36,309 nucleotides of DNA from Emiliania huxleyi CCMP1516 (GCF_000372725.1 NW_005199016.1:6594-42902), one strand, 5' to 3'. Shown: positions 8,350 through 18,364, counted from the stretch's first letter. Program-made: numbers and translations. Notes: a model not told the origin generated them from the letters alone.

Positions 8350-11170
8350 AGACCGGAGGAGCGTGCGCAACTGGCCAACTGCTGGACACGGTGCTGCGGC
8401 GTGAGAGCAGGCCCTGCCGCCCGCCGCGCTTCGCAGATGTGACGAGGAAGAGGATGAGCGGCGTGGAGGCGGAGCGGAAGGCGGCGGAGGTGTACTTGGC
8501 CTCGAGCGCAGGCTTGGCCTCGAGGTTGCGTCTGAAGATCAACCACAGCCTTTGCATGTGCGAGGCCTTAGACAGAGCGGCAGGGGGGGATAACCGTGAG
8601 GTGATGCTGATGTCGTGGAACTGCGCGGTCGTTCCCAGGCCGTAGGATGCTTGAATATACTTTTTACCACGGACCACCACTGCAGTCGGAGGGGGGCGAG
8701 CACGCCACGCTCTACCGGCGCCGGCGCTGTGTCACGAACGGCGAGCTGACGCTCACCCTGCTCTCCACCAGCCAGGCCAAGAGCGAGGTGCCGCTGCCCG
8801 AGCTGCTGCACAGGCCGATGCCGCCGCCCTTCCAGGTGCCACTCGCGGCGCCTGCCTACACACGCGCCTCAGGCGGCGAGGAGGCGGGCGGCCGACGCGG
8901 CCAGCCCCGCGCAGCGCACGTACGCCGCCGAGACGGGGGCGGGGCAGCGGCGGTGGTGGAAGAGCGAGTCGAGCTTGAGCCGGACGGTGTCGACGGCGGT
9001 CTGCATGTACCACGAGCTGGCGTGGCTCTTGGCGACGTACTTGAGGTGGAGGAGGAGGGGCGGCACGATGCGCAGCCCGTGCGACACGGCGAGGAAGGGC
9101 GCGGTCAGCCCGACCATCAGGTCGGAGATGGCGGCGAAGGCGAGCGTCGTGTGGGTGCCTACCGAGGCAGAGGACAGGAAAGAGGTTGAGAACGGCCTGA
9201 GGCAGACTACTTCATTACAAGAATTCATAATGTACAATTCACAGCCTGCGGCCCGGTGACCGCTTGAGCCATGAGAACTAAGCGTGGCTACCTCGTGTGG
9301 TGGGCTGCTCCCATAGAGAGAGTGGGCGAGGGGACTCCGGCGAGAGGTGGGGAGATGCGGGGAGATGCGGGGAGAGGTGGGGAGGTGTGGGGAGGTGTTG
9401 GGAGATGTGGGGAGATGTGGGGAGATGGGACTCCGAGGTGATCACACTGCCAGCCACAATGGCGAGAGCAGCACGAGAGCAGCGAACAAACTAGCAGCCG
9501 CAGTCGCGCGCTGCTGCTGCCACAGCAGCAGTCTGCTGCTGCCCCAATACGCAGGTTAATGACCAGCATTACTGCCGGGGGCATTCGAGCCGCCACAGCC
9601 GTAGGTGGCTGCTGATGACTGGTGACTGCGCGCCTTCCTCGCCCAGCACCCAGATGGCGCGCTCGCGGACGGCGGCGGGCAGCTTGGTCAGCAGCGAGCG
9701 AGCGTGCGCGCGGGAGAGGGAGTGGTGCAGGGCGTAGGCGGCGGGGGGGACCAGGATGAAGGGGAGGGGCGGGAAGAGCGAGAGCAGGAGGAGGAGGGGG
9801 AGGCGCTGCATGTCGTCGCACCTGCGGGAGATGCGGGGAGATGTGGGGAGATGCCGGGAGATGCCGGGAGATGCCGGGAGATGTGGGGAGATGTGGGGAG
9901 AGGTGGGGAGAGATGGAGGCGCTGCATGTCATCGCACTTCCAGAGCCGCGCGTCCTTGAGCGTCGCCTGCGGGAGATGTGGGGAGATGTGGGGAGATGTG
10001 GGGAGATGTGGGGAGATGTGGGGAGATGTGGGGAGATGTGGGGAGATGTGGGGGGATGTGGGGGATGTGGGGAGATGTGGGGAGATGTGGGGAGATGTGG
10101 GGGGATGTGGGGAGATGTGGGGAGATGTGGGGGGATGTGGGGAGATGTGGGGAGATGTGGGGAGATGTGGGGGGATGTGGGGAGATGTGGGGGGATGTGG
10201 GAGATGTGGAGTCCTTGAGCGTCGCCTGCGGGAGATATGGGGAGATATGGGCGGAGATATGGACGGAGAACATGGGCGGAGAACACGGGGCAACAGCAGA
10301 GACGTCGTCATGAGGAAATCTCGGCTGGATCTCGGCTGGATCTCGGCTGGATCTCGGCTGCACCTCGGCTGGATCTCGGCTGCACCTCGGCTGCACCTCG
10401 GCTGCACCTCGGCTGCACCTCGGCTGCACCTCGGCTGGATCTCGGCTGCATCTCGGCTACATCTCGCCATGCTCAGAGGCCAGGAGCGGGAGAGGCTGAG
10501 CAAGCAGGTGGCGGCGGCGGCCCACAGCGCGCCGCGGTAGCACAGGTCGCGCCGCGCCGCACCTAGTCAGGGGGAGATAGCCGAGATCGAGCCGAGAGAT
10601 CGCGGCAGCAGAGGCGTCGCTGGCTGAGCGGCGTGTGTGTGTGTGAGTGTGCGTGAGTGTGTGTGAGTGTGTGTGTACGTGTCTGCGCGACGCCCCAGCG
10701 TGATCTCCGGTCGATCTCGGCTCGATCTCGGCTCGATCTCGGCTCGGTCTCGGCTCGGTCTCCGGTCGATCTCGGCGCGATCTCGGCGAAATCTCGGCGA
10801 AATCTCGGCGCAATCTCGGCGAAATCTCGGCGAGATCTCGGCGAGATCTCGCCGAGCAGAGGCACAAAGTACACCAGCGTCAGAAGCAGCGTGAGGGGCG
10901 ACAAGTCTCCTCCAGCCGCGGCGGGGACGGTTGGGACGCGAGGCGGCGGGCCGCGCTGCTGCGGCATCTGCGCCTCCGCGGCGGCGCCTGTTCTCCACTC
11001 ACAGTCAAGCCATCAACCACGCGTTGCGCGCTGCTGCTGCATGCGCCTCCGCGGCGGCGGCGCCTGTTCGGTGAGGACTAGTCCCTCGTGAAGCACGCCT
11101 CGAGAGTGGCAACGTGGCAACGCGCTCTCTGGCGGCGCCCGAGAGCTTGAGCTGAATCGAGACGAGCGCC
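8350..11170 (-). CDS. Polytopic membrane protein, multi-exon, unidentified
   Basis: Minus-strand exons with hydrophobic segments run through 2.8 kb. A segment ending at 10853 reads PLTLLLTLVYFVPLLG (|GCGAGA). 10562-10468 follows GACTAG| and reads LCYRGALWAAAATCLLSL, ending ATG|GCGAGA. 9966-9938 follows CCGCAG| and reads ATLKDARLW. 9821 to about 9640 follows CCGCAG| and reads LPLLLLLSLFPPLPFIL. About 9540-9455 reads SLFAALVLLSPLWLA (|GTGTGA). 9158 to about 8880 follows TCGGTAG| and reads LAFAAISDLMVGLTAPFLAV. About 8865-8770 is probable. About 8560-8350 reads PLILFLVTSAKRGG. The joins 10853/10562, 10468/9966 and 9938/9821 keep frame. An upstream piece at 11170-11080 reads ALVSIQLKLSGAARERV. 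At least four transmembrane helices are likely. I do not recognise the family, and the two ends and several middle joins are uncertain. Confidence 0.5.
9332..9443 (-). repeat. 10-bp GGGAGATGCG/GTG array, likely intron
   Basis: About eight 10-bp units are flanked by short copies of GGACTCC (CTCCGGCGAG at 9335; CTCCGAGGTG at 9430). On the coding strand the array is pyrimidine-rich. It lies between the membrane-protein exons at about 9455 and 9158. Confidence 0.6.
9822..9937 (-). other. Membrane-protein intron (GT-AG, 116 bp) with array
   Basis: Read on the minus strand, the donor is TGGAA|GTGCGATGAC and the acceptor is CCGCAG|GTGCGACGAC. The 23-bp stretch starting GTGCGAxGACATGCAGCGCC occurs at both the intron start and the next exon start. 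The interior is 10-bp CATCTCCC(C/G)G units. The joined reading is RLWKCDDMQRLP. Confidence 0.75.
9967..10467 (-). other. Membrane-protein intron (GC-AG, about 500 bp) with two array families
   Basis: The donor ATG|GCGAGATG is at 10467 and the acceptor CCCGCAG|GCGACGCTC is at 9967. The sequence downstream of the acceptor, GCGACGCTCAAGGAC, is also present inside the intron at 10225-10211, preceded by the same CCCGCAG, so there is a decoy exon copy. The intron holds a 10-bp GTGGGGAGAT array (9970-10207), a short CCCATATCTC run (10230-10262), and an 11-bp ATCTCGGCTGG/CAC array (10318-10460). Confidence 0.65.
10563..10852 (-). other. Membrane-protein intron (GC-AG, 290 bp) with 11-bp array
   Basis: The donor is CTCG|GCGAGATC and the acceptor is TGACTAG|GTGCGG. 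It holds an 11-bp GATCTCGGCTC array at 10695-10850 and a (GTGTGA)n stretch at 10634-10680. Joining gives PLLGAARRDLCYR in frame. Confidence 0.6.
10952..11071 (-). repeat. Direct repeat of a GC-rich 40-bp segment
   Basis: GCGCTGCTGCxGCAT...GCGGCGCCTGTTC occurs at 10952-10993 and at 11029-11071. On the minus strand each copy is preceded by GAACAG, a possible acceptor. The layout matches the other duplicated exon edges, but I could not choose a frame across it. Confidence 0.5.
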
Positions 11171-11171
11171 T

Positions 11172-11698
11172 GTTCGCGGCGTCTCTCTCGGCCATCTCTC
11201 GGCTCTCGGCGGTCTCTCGGCTGCCTCTCGGCTGTCTCTCGGCTCTCGGCTGTCTCTCGGCTGTCTCTCGGCTGTCTCTCGGCTGTCTCTCGGCTCTCGG
11301 CTGTCTCTCGGCTGTCTCTCGGCTGTCTCTCGGCCATCTCTCGGCTGTCTCTCGGCTGTCTCTCGGCTGTCTCTCGGCTGCCTCTCGGCCATCTCTCGGC
11401 TCTCGGCTGTCTCTCGGCTGTCTCTCGGCTGTCTCTCGGCTGTCTCTCGGCCATCTCTCGGCTGTCTCTCGGCCATCTCTCGGCCATCTCTCGGCTCTCG
11501 GCTGTCTCTCGGCTGTCTCTCGGCTGTCTCTCGGCTGTCTCTCGGCCATCTCTCGGCCATCTCTCGGCTGTCTCTCGGCTGTCTCTCGGCTGTCTCTCGG
11601 CTGTCTCTCGGCCATCTCTCGGCTGTACCTCGACTGAACCTCGGCTGTACCTCGGCTGCCTCTCGGCTGCCTCTCGGCAGTCTCTCGGCTACCTCTCG
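11172..11698. repeat. 11-bp TCTCGGCTGTC minisatellite
   Basis: About 47 units with CCATC, CCTC and TACCTC variants. It lies between the stop of the TPR gene (11700) and the next minus-strand exon-like piece (11170). Read on the minus strand the unit is GAGACAGCCGA, the same unit, with two of the same variants, as in the b561 intron at 32.77 kb. Confidence 0.9.
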
Positions 11699-11699
11699 G

Positions 11700-12663
11700 C
11701 TAGTCCGCCGCCTCCTTCATCACCGCCGAGTCGGGCTCGTGTGCCAGCCCTTCCTCGTACGCGACGATGGCCTGCAGTCGGTCTGTCGTGTTTCACGATC
11801 AAGTCACTCCGTGCTGCAAGTCATCCTCGAAGAGACTCCCTTGCGTCACTACGTGCCTCCCCGTGGTTGTAGCCTGGCGCGTGTGCCCCGTCTGTGCCGC
11901 GTCCCGTGCCCCCGAGTCCATTTCAAATACAGGCGTCCCGCGGGGCCTCCAACGGCGTTGGCGAAGTGGTTGGTGGTTGGTGGTGGGTGGTGGTGGTGGT
12001 GGGTGGTGGGTGGGGAGGAGAGCGACGCTCCTCGCCCAATGGCGAAGTGGTTGGTGGGTGGAGGTGGTGGTGGGTGGAGGTGGCGGTAGGAGATGGTAGG
12101 AGATGGTAGGAGATGGTAGGAGATGGTAGGAGATGGTAGGAGATGGTAGGAGATGGTAGGAGATGGTAGGAGACGGTAGGAGATGGTGGGTGTGGGTGAT
12201 GGTGGGTGGTGGGTGGCCGCCTGGCGCCAGTTGCGGAGGCCGACGTAGGCCGCGCCGCGGCGCGAGTGGCCCTTGGCCCAGGTGGGAGCGAGCTTGATGC
12301 ACTGGTTCGCGTCCAGGAGCGACGCCTGGAACGCGAGGAGAGCGGCGGTGAGGGAGCGGCGGTGAGAGAGCGGCGGTGAGAGAGCAGCGGTGGCGGAGAG
12401 ACAAGCGGCGCGAGGCAGTCGTGGGTGGCAAGGCAGGAGAGAGGCGCGTGGGTCAGGCGGCGGTGAGGCCCGCTCGCCTTGTACTGCTCGAGCTTCGCGT
12501 AAGCCGCCGAGCGGTTCGAGAAGAGAACGTGGCTCTGCGGGTCGGCCTCGATGGCGGTAGTGAAGTGGGCCACGGCATCGTCGAACCTGCCAGCCTTGAA
12601 GGCCGCGGTGCCGGACTGTTTCGCCTCCTCCGCCGCGCTTGGTGGCGCCGAGGCTTCAGCCAT
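11700..12663 (-). CDS. Small three-TPR protein, STI1/Hop-type co-chaperone-like
   Basis: Three exons, 12663-12478, 12325-12221 and 11771-11700, give 120 residues ending TAG. The ATG at 12663 starts MAEASAPPSAAEEAKQSG. TPR 1 contains GTAAFKAGRFDDAVAHFTTA, TPR 2 contains LFSNRSAAYAKLEQY with DANQCIKLAP, and TPR 3 contains KGHSRRGAAYVGLRNWRQA. The tail reads YEEGLAHEPDSAV. The helix-turn-helix spacing and the Asn and Lys/Arg pattern (FSNRSAAY, HSRRG) fit the carboxylate-clamp TPRs that bind Hsp70/Hsp90 EEVD tails. That binding role is a family-based inference. All exon joins are phase 0. Both introns start with GC (AAG|GCGAGC and CAG|GCGGCC). It appears complete, unlike the longer STI1 proteins that have nine TPRs. 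Confidence 0.85.
11772..12220 (-). other. TPR intron 2 (GC-AG, 449 bp) with GGT-rich and 10-bp arrays
   Basis: It contains a 10-bp GGTAGGAGAT array at 12085-12187, GGT-rich sequence at 11969-12075 with two copies of GGCGAAGTGGTTGGTGG, and at 11838-11930 a ~92-bp dispersed repeat also found upstream of the MYB gene. On the coding strand the arrays are pyrimidine-rich. Confidence 0.75.
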
Positions 12664-12759
12664 ATACACACATCTTGGGGCGTTTACACGTCGCGAAAAA
12701 GAAGTTTACAAGCACGCACAACACGGGGTAGCGCCGCTCGGATAACAGAGATCGCTTGA
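12664..12759. promoter_or_regulatory. Short divergent intergenic region with a 24-bp palindrome
   Basis: Ninety-six bases separate the TPR start codon from the ATG of a possible divergent exon. A perfect 24-bp palindrome at 12753-12776 (CGCTTGAATGCC and its complement) covers the second ATG. It would be the natural shared promoter if the right-hand gene is real. Confidence 0.4.
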
Positions 12760-12855
12760 ATGCCGGCATTCAAGCGCGACAGTGCTAGCCGCCTCCGCGA
12801 TGCTGAGCGGTGCATGAAGGGCGGCGAGCCGCTGACGCTGCTCGTCCTGAATTCA
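12760..12855 (+). CDS. Possible first exon of a divergent gene, downstream part missing
   Basis: From the ATG at 12760 the frame reads MPAFKRDSASRLRDAERCMK and then GGEPLTLLVLN with GC-rich third positions. It then runs into TCACACAC and a (CA)n microsatellite (12889-12912). No continuation exon is visible before the copia fragment, so the gene may have been cut by later insertions. No family is recognised. Confidence 0.3.
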
Positions 12856-13180
12856 CACACACTGTGTTCACACGTGTTTCCCCCCCCACCACACACACAC
12901 ACACACACACACGGACGTACGCATACGAACCGCATTATGACACAGATTCGAGACTCGGTCTCGAACTGGGGTCTCGAGGTTCGATCGAGTGGACGCCATC
13001 GGTTATAACCGACCAAGTTTGGTCATAGTTGACCACTCGGGCACCAAACTTGGAAATGCGGCGTCGAAGGAGATATGTTGAGATAGAGATCGTGTCTCGT
13101 CTAAGTAAGTGTGTGGGGGGAATTGACCACTCGGGCAAAATCGGCCGAGCCACAAGCGGAGTGGCGGCTGGCCGATTTAA
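12856..13180. other. Non-coding spacer with (CA)n and inverted repeats
   Basis: It holds a (CA)n run at 12889-12912, an 11-bp perfect inverted repeat CCAAGTTTGGT (13013-13023) / ACCAAACTTGG (13043-13053), and the 15-bp direct repeat TTGACCACTCGGGCA at 13029-13043 and 13123-13137. It lies just left of the copia fragment, but no long terminal repeat or tRNA-primer site is evident. Confidence 0.5.
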
Positions 13181-14736
13181 GTGGTGTTTAAGAGCAACTG
13201 GCTCGCAAAGGTCGACAGCCTGGACCCGAAGCCCTCTCCATCCGAGCTGTACGACAACTTCGTCTACTCGGTGGAGGCCGATACCATGGGCTTCTACACC
13301 TCAAGCATCAGCAGTGTGGAAGCGTCACTCGGACCGCCGACCGATGACTGCAAGCCCAATGTCGATGCCCTCGCCGCACATATGCAACGTTATCTAACAC
13401 GACAGTCGGCGCTCCACGCCCCGAGCACGAGGGTGCTATTCAGCGCGCCGGAGAGGAGGGGAGACAAGCCACGCGATCGGCCTGGAAAGGCCCGCGACCC
13501 CCCCTTCGCCAAAAACCGCGGCGCGCCTCCCAACCGTGAGAACCGCCCGAAACCAAGTGCCGGGGGCGCCAAGGGACAACGGCGTGATGACCGCAAAGGC
13601 GGGCGTAAGCCTGGCGGGAAGGAGCCCGCTGATAAGGCAGCGCTCCGCTGCCACCGGTGTGGCGCTTCAGGGCACACCCGCAGTGAGTGCCCCAAGCCGA
13701 AGCAAAGCTGCCCGTTCATCATGCCTAACGGGCGCAAGTGCGGCCAAGACCACCACATTAGCACGTGCTGGTACAAGGACCCAAGCAAGTGCCCCAACCC
13801 GCGTATTCGCGAGAGAATCCAAGAGAAGCTCAAACGGGCGAGCACCTTGCTCTCCACCGACAAACAGTCGAAGATACCGAAGCAATCCCGCACGCATGCC
13901 CTCCAAAAGGACCCCCTCAACACCCCCACCTCGAACCCATACATCGCACCAAACTGGACACCAGTGACGCGGGTATGGGTGAGCGGGGCACAAGATGAGG
14001 GAACCGAACTTGCCACCGTCGATACTGGGCGCCGCAGCAGCCAGCAGCCTATACCCCAGGCCTCGGCTGAGGGGGTGGGCGGCGGCGGCGCAAGGGCAGG
14101 CCAGCCACTGATGACCGCGAACATGACCCACGCAGTGTACATGCACACGACTGATTACGAGGAAATTACCGAGTGCATTGACGATGACGACGAGGAAGCC
14201 ATAGAGCAGTTCGTGACGAAGCAAAAGATGCTGCGGGGCGATGACCCTGACGTTACTTACACCGTCGGCATCCCACCTAACTGCAAGGCGGCACTGACTG
14301 GCCCAGACAGCGACAAATGGATGCCATCATACGTCGAGGAACTTACGGCGCACCAAGAGAACAAGACCTTCTTTGTCGAACGCGTCCCCGCTAAGTGCCA
14401 CGTGATTGAGCCCACGGTGGTGCGGGATGTCAAGCGTAACGAGAAGGGCCGCCCAGACCGCTGGAAGACTCGCCTCTGTGCTCGCGGGTTCATGCAGCGA
14501 CAGGGCGAGCATTACTTCAACACGTTCTCCAACACAGTACGCTATGAGACGCTGCGATTGCTCTTCGGCATCGCCGCGGGCAACGACCTCGAGCTCACCA
14601 GTCTCGACATCAAGACGGCGTACCTGAACGGCCACATTGAGGACAACGTCCAGATCTACATGCGATTCCCTGCCGGCTGGGAGTTTGAGGGAGACGGGCA
14701 CGAATACACCTTCAAGTATACCGGCCTCGACTTCCG
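13170..14736 (+). mobile_element. Ty1/copia-like retrotransposon fragment, truncated at both ends and internally deleted
   Basis: One open frame carries the end of Gag (no start), a CCHC zinc knuckle (CHRCGASGHTRSEC, about 13651-13692) followed by a second Cys/His-rich stretch, and then the first half of a copia reverse transcriptase. RT hallmarks are the Trp-containing start (DKWMPSYVEEL), RWKTRLCARGFMQ, TFSNTVRYETLRLL and LTSLDIKTAYLNG, which carries the first catalytic Asp. The protein then breaks off at about 14736, before the YxDD box. Protease and integrase should lie between the zinc knuckle and RT in copia elements, but only about 160 residues are there, so most of pol is deleted without losing frame. 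RNase H and both LTRs are absent. It cannot move on its own. Confidence 0.8.
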
Positions 14737-15282
14737 TGCACACGTTCTGCTTCTCCTCAGCCTTCAAGACGTCGTTGCACGAGGGAAGCGTTGGTGGGAT
14801 TGGTGGTGGTGGTGGTGCGGTGTACTCGGCGCACTTGATCGAGGTGAACTGCGTGCCGGGAGACTCGTTGTCATAGTGCTGGTCGGGGCCCGTTCCCGAC
14901 TGCGAGGCGGACACCATGATGCTGCCCACGGGGCACATTGGCGAGATGAACTCGTTGTACGCGTTGGCCTCTGGCCACCTTGCCTCACCCAGCTGGCCGC
15001 CCACCTTGGTGCACTGCGCCTCGCCCTCGGTGCCAAGTGTGGTCCCGCACTCGTTGCCCGCGCCAGCCAGGCAAGAGCCAGTCACCACGTAGCCCTGCGG
15101 GCAGGTCTCATCACCGTGGTATCCCGTCAGCACGAGCTGGTTGCCGCCGTAGCCCCGTGGGAACGATCCGCCGTGCTGCTCGTCCTGGAACGCGTTTGGC
15201 ATGTTGCTCTGGCCGAAGCCATTCGCCAGCCCGCCGAAGGCCTCGATTTCATCGCCCGAAAGTCTATCGTCCGCGTGTGTGT
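14737..15282. repeat. 546-bp block identical to 16756-17301
   Basis: Six-frame translations and the bases compared are the same in both blocks, at a constant offset of 2019. Sequence diverges sharply at both ends. Confidence 0.9.
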
Positions 15283-15811
15283 TGGCGAGGTCGGAGCCGA
15301 CGAAGAACGAGCAGTACAGCCAGCCCGGGACCGTGATCGGGGAGTCCTTCAACTCCTCAGAGTTGCAGGGTTGGGAACCGGGGAGCATGTGCGCGTGGCC
15401 GAACACCGAAGGACTGGGGTTCGGGCAGTTGGGATCGTGGCCAGACGAGCAGAACTGCGTCGCTGCCCAGCCCTTTGGGCAAGACACGCGACCACCCCAC
15501 CTCTGGGCGACGGCGTAGCACGGCTGGTTGGGAGCATTGGCGGCCCCACAGATGTTGTCGGTGCGGAAGCCGAAGGAATTCGGGCAGAACCGTCCAGTGG
15601 GATCGCAGCCATTGCAGTTGTGCTGGTCGCACGGGGTGATGACACAGTCGCGTCCCTCTTGCGGGTCGCATCTCGTCCCGCACTGCGCACTGGCCAACGC
15701 ACGCTTACCGGCCCACGAGGGCTCGAGCGAGTCGATGGTGCGGTTCGGGATCGGGAGGCCCGCGGCCAGGGCGGCCATGCCGAGTGGGAGAGCGAGGCGC
15801 GTCAGCTGCAT
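14737..15811 (-). pseudogene. Cys-rich secreted protein gene, left copy: N-terminus present, C-terminus lost
   Basis: The ATG at 15811 begins a signal peptide (MQLTRLALPLGMAALAAG). A Cys-rich ectodomain follows (CGTRCDPQEGRDCVITPC; CNGCDPTGRFCP; CPKGWAATQFC), then a Gly-rich central part (GGNQLVLTGYHGDETCPQGY) and a Pro run (APPPPPIPPTLP). At 14737 the coding sequence runs into the copia fragment in antisense, and the frame continues by chance to about 14327. The missing C-terminus is in the right-hand copy at 16634. A secreted or cell-surface role is inferred from the signal peptide and paired cysteines. No family is recognised. Confidence 0.7.
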
Positions 15812-16633
15812 CGGCACTATTGAAGTGGGTGTGGCGCAATTGTCAGCACGCTCGCCGATCCTTGTTTGGGGCGCGTTTCCTTTTTGCAACTTCCTTTTTG
15901 TGAGCGTGCTGGCGATCCGCACAGCTTCTTCTCCGGTCGGATTTTTTTTGGCGTGCCGCCTCGTGAGCGCCCGATGACACTCACGCCCCACGCAACCCCT
16001 CTCTCTGTCTGTCTGTCTGTTGGCTCTGTCTGTCTCTCTCTATCTATCTGCCGGCTGCAGCTGCTGCATGCTCGTTGTTCACCGTACCACCGTCACTTTC
16101 TTTCTGAGCGCGCCTTCGATGTGGACAAACAAGCACAGACGAACAAACACTTCACACTCGGGCCCACATACAGTCGAGCCCGTGAACATACTAGTACGTC
16201 CGTTTCATCGCACGCCATCAGCGGGACACCACACAACCGCGTTCGTCTTCGAGAGACACCGTCACCGACCGCTGAGCGTTGTGGGTGCTGGTGAATTCAT
16301 TTTCGCACAACACTGCGCGAGGCAAAAAGCGGAAAGCACACGGCGATCACGGGTATCGAGCTAATGAACAGACACTCACAGGAGCACAGCAGAGCTGCAC
16401 TGGAGACAGAGAAGCGTACCGAGCGAGAGACACACACAAGACGAGAGACTCCAGAGAGGGAGAGACACGGAGGAGACACACGGAGTCGGAACCCCGAGGC
16501 GAGACGGGGGGGGCGACCGACGAGGAGCACATGCACGATGCAACGATCAACGCGAGAAGTGTACATCACTGGACAAGGACTGCTGAGCCAGGCGAGGGCA
16601 AGCGGCGGGGCGCGCGCAGGGGATGTCGGTCGC
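15812..16633. other. Upstream region of the left Cys-rich copy; no gene
   Basis: It contains T-rich tracts (15945-15952), a TCTG/TCTC microsatellite (16000-16050), GAGAGACACA-rich sequence (16400-16480) and no supported coding region. The first 150 bases would hold the minus-strand promoter of the Cys-rich gene. CTGTCTGTCTGTTGGCTCTG recurs at about 20.04 kb. Confidence 0.4.
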
Positions 16634-17301
16634 TCACTGGTCGCAAGTCGCGACGCACTTGCCTGATGTGGGGTCCCACGTCAGGGTCGCAAGCTGCTCT
16701 TTCGGTGTGGTGACGAGGCACTTGCCGGCGCACGTGTCCGGGAAGCCGTGGTTGCTGCACACGTTCTGCTTCTCCTCAGCCTTCAAGACGTCGTTGCACG
16801 AGGGAAGCGTTGGTGGGATTGGTGGTGGTGGTGGTGCGGTGTACTCGGCGCACTTGATCGAGGTGAACTGCGTGCCGGGAGACTCGTTGTCATAGTGCTG
16901 GTCGGGGCCCGTTCCCGACTGCGAGGCGGACACCATGATGCTGCCCACGGGGCACATTGGCGAGATGAACTCGTTGTACGCGTTGGCCTCTGGCCACCTT
17001 GCCTCACCCAGCTGGCCGCCCACCTTGGTGCACTGCGCCTCGCCCTCGGTGCCAAGTGTGGTCCCGCACTCGTTGCCCGCGCCAGCCAGGCAAGAGCCAG
17101 TCACCACGTAGCCCTGCGGGCAGGTCTCATCACCGTGGTATCCCGTCAGCACGAGCTGGTTGCCGCCGTAGCCCCGTGGGAACGATCCGCCGTGCTGCTC
17201 GTCCTGGAACGCGTTTGGCATGTTGCTCTGGCCGAAGCCATTCGCCAGCCCGCCGAAGGCCTCGATTTCATCGCCCGAAAGTCTATCGTCCGCGTGTGTG
17301 T
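16634..17301 (-). pseudogene. Cys-rich secreted protein gene, right copy: C-terminus present, N-terminus lost
   Basis: On the minus strand it enters at 17301 directly from the ankyrin pseudogene, repeats the 546-bp block, and then continues through QNVCSNHGFPDTCAGK and LTWDPTSGKCVATCDQ to TGA at 16634. There is no signal peptide or upstream exon. Together with the left copy it covers the whole ancestral gene once plus the shared middle twice. Confidence 0.7.
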
Positions 17302-18000
17302 GGCAGTAGCTAGCACCTTGGCCGCCTCCTCCTTGGCGATCTGCAGCGCGGACCTGCCGTCTGCAGAGCGAGCCTCACATCTTCTGCAGCAAGTAAGCGG
17401 AGCAAGTTGGGGAGGTGGCCATCGGCGGCGGCGCCCATCAGCGCGGTGAGGCCGCCTCTCTGCTGCAAGTTGATCTCCGCGCCGTGCCGAATCAGCAACT
17501 CGACCACCCGCTCGTGGCTGTTGGTGGCGGCGCTCATCAGCGCGGTGCCGCCGCCGCTGTCCTGCAGGTCGACCTCAGCGCCGTGCCGCAGCAGCAGCTC
17601 GACCACCCGCTCGTGGCTGTTGGTGGCGGCGCTCATCAGCGCGGTGCCGCCGCCGCTGTCCTGCAGGTCGACCTCAGCGCCGTGCCGCAGCAGCAGCTCG
17701 ACCACCCGCTCGTGGCCTGTGTCGGCGGCGAGCATCAGCGCGGCGACGCCGACGCCGCTCTGCAGGTTGATCTCCGCCCCATGCAACGACCAACCGCTCG
17801 TGGCCTTCGATGGCGGTGTGCATCAGCGCGGTGTCGCCGTTGCTGTCCTGCATGCTAACCTCAGCGCCGCGCCGAATCAGCAACCACCCGCTCGTAGCCG
17901 TATTGGCGGCGCGCATCAGCGCGGTGCCGCCTTCGCTCTCCTGCAAGTTGACCTCCGCGCCGTGCCTGCCGATCGCCGCCGTCTCGCACCCGTCCTCTAT
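17302..18000 (-). pseudogene. Ankyrin-repeat pseudogene, copy 1
   Basis: Six to seven ~33-residue ankyrin repeats on the minus strand. The clearest are GGGTALMSAATNSHERVVEL with LLRHGAEVDLQDS, present twice almost unchanged. A deletion of about 11 bases after GHERLVV shifts the frame, so the N-terminal repeats and the later repeats are in different frames. A second shift precedes SADGRSALQIAKEEAAKVL. Both lesions are also present in copy 2 at 23.8 kb. Ankyrin arrays are protein-binding surfaces, and no partner domain remains in this copy. Confidence 0.75.
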
Positions 18001-18364
18001 TTCTTTTTTTGAGCTAGACTTCGTTGTTAATAGGAACAAGCGAAGGCACACACGACATGACGCCAAACACACGATTGCACGCACCGCACCGCACCTCGCA
18101 CCCGCGCCCGCCGCCCCCCCGACCCCCGCCCCGCCTAGGTGGGAAAGAGATGAGGAGATGGGACAGCGAAGGAGGAGCCCAACACGTATGGGAGGTTTCG
18201 TTGATGCGTCACGCTGCCCGGCGTTTCTCACTTTCCGGGACAGCCCCGCCCTTGTGAGGCAGGAAAGTGACGACTACCCCGTACGGAGGCGTACGCCCGG
18301 TTGCATCATACCCCCTCGCCGACCGCCCATCCCCCCTCCTCGTTCCCCCCTCGGTGAGCCGATG
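17302..18364. repeat. ~1.06-kb segmental duplication, copy 1
   Basis: It matches 23799-24850. The differences I see are a 1-bp indel and a substitution near 17975-17995 and 10 extra bases (CGGAGGCGTA) near 18285 that create a second GTACG. Sequence diverges after GAGCCGATG. Confidence 0.9.

Noticed and set aside
9704..10540. Plus-strand Gly/Glu/Met-rich repeat protein
   Set aside because: It is antisense to the membrane-protein introns and purely repeat-driven.
11005..11615. Minus-strand repeat protein of RDSRETAERQP units
   Set aside because: It is a translation of an 11-bp minisatellite. All three frames look similar and no non-repeat domain is attached.
14740..15823. C-terminal extension of the copia frame after 14736
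   Set aside because: This part is the antisense of the Cys-rich gene, and the open frame is accidental.
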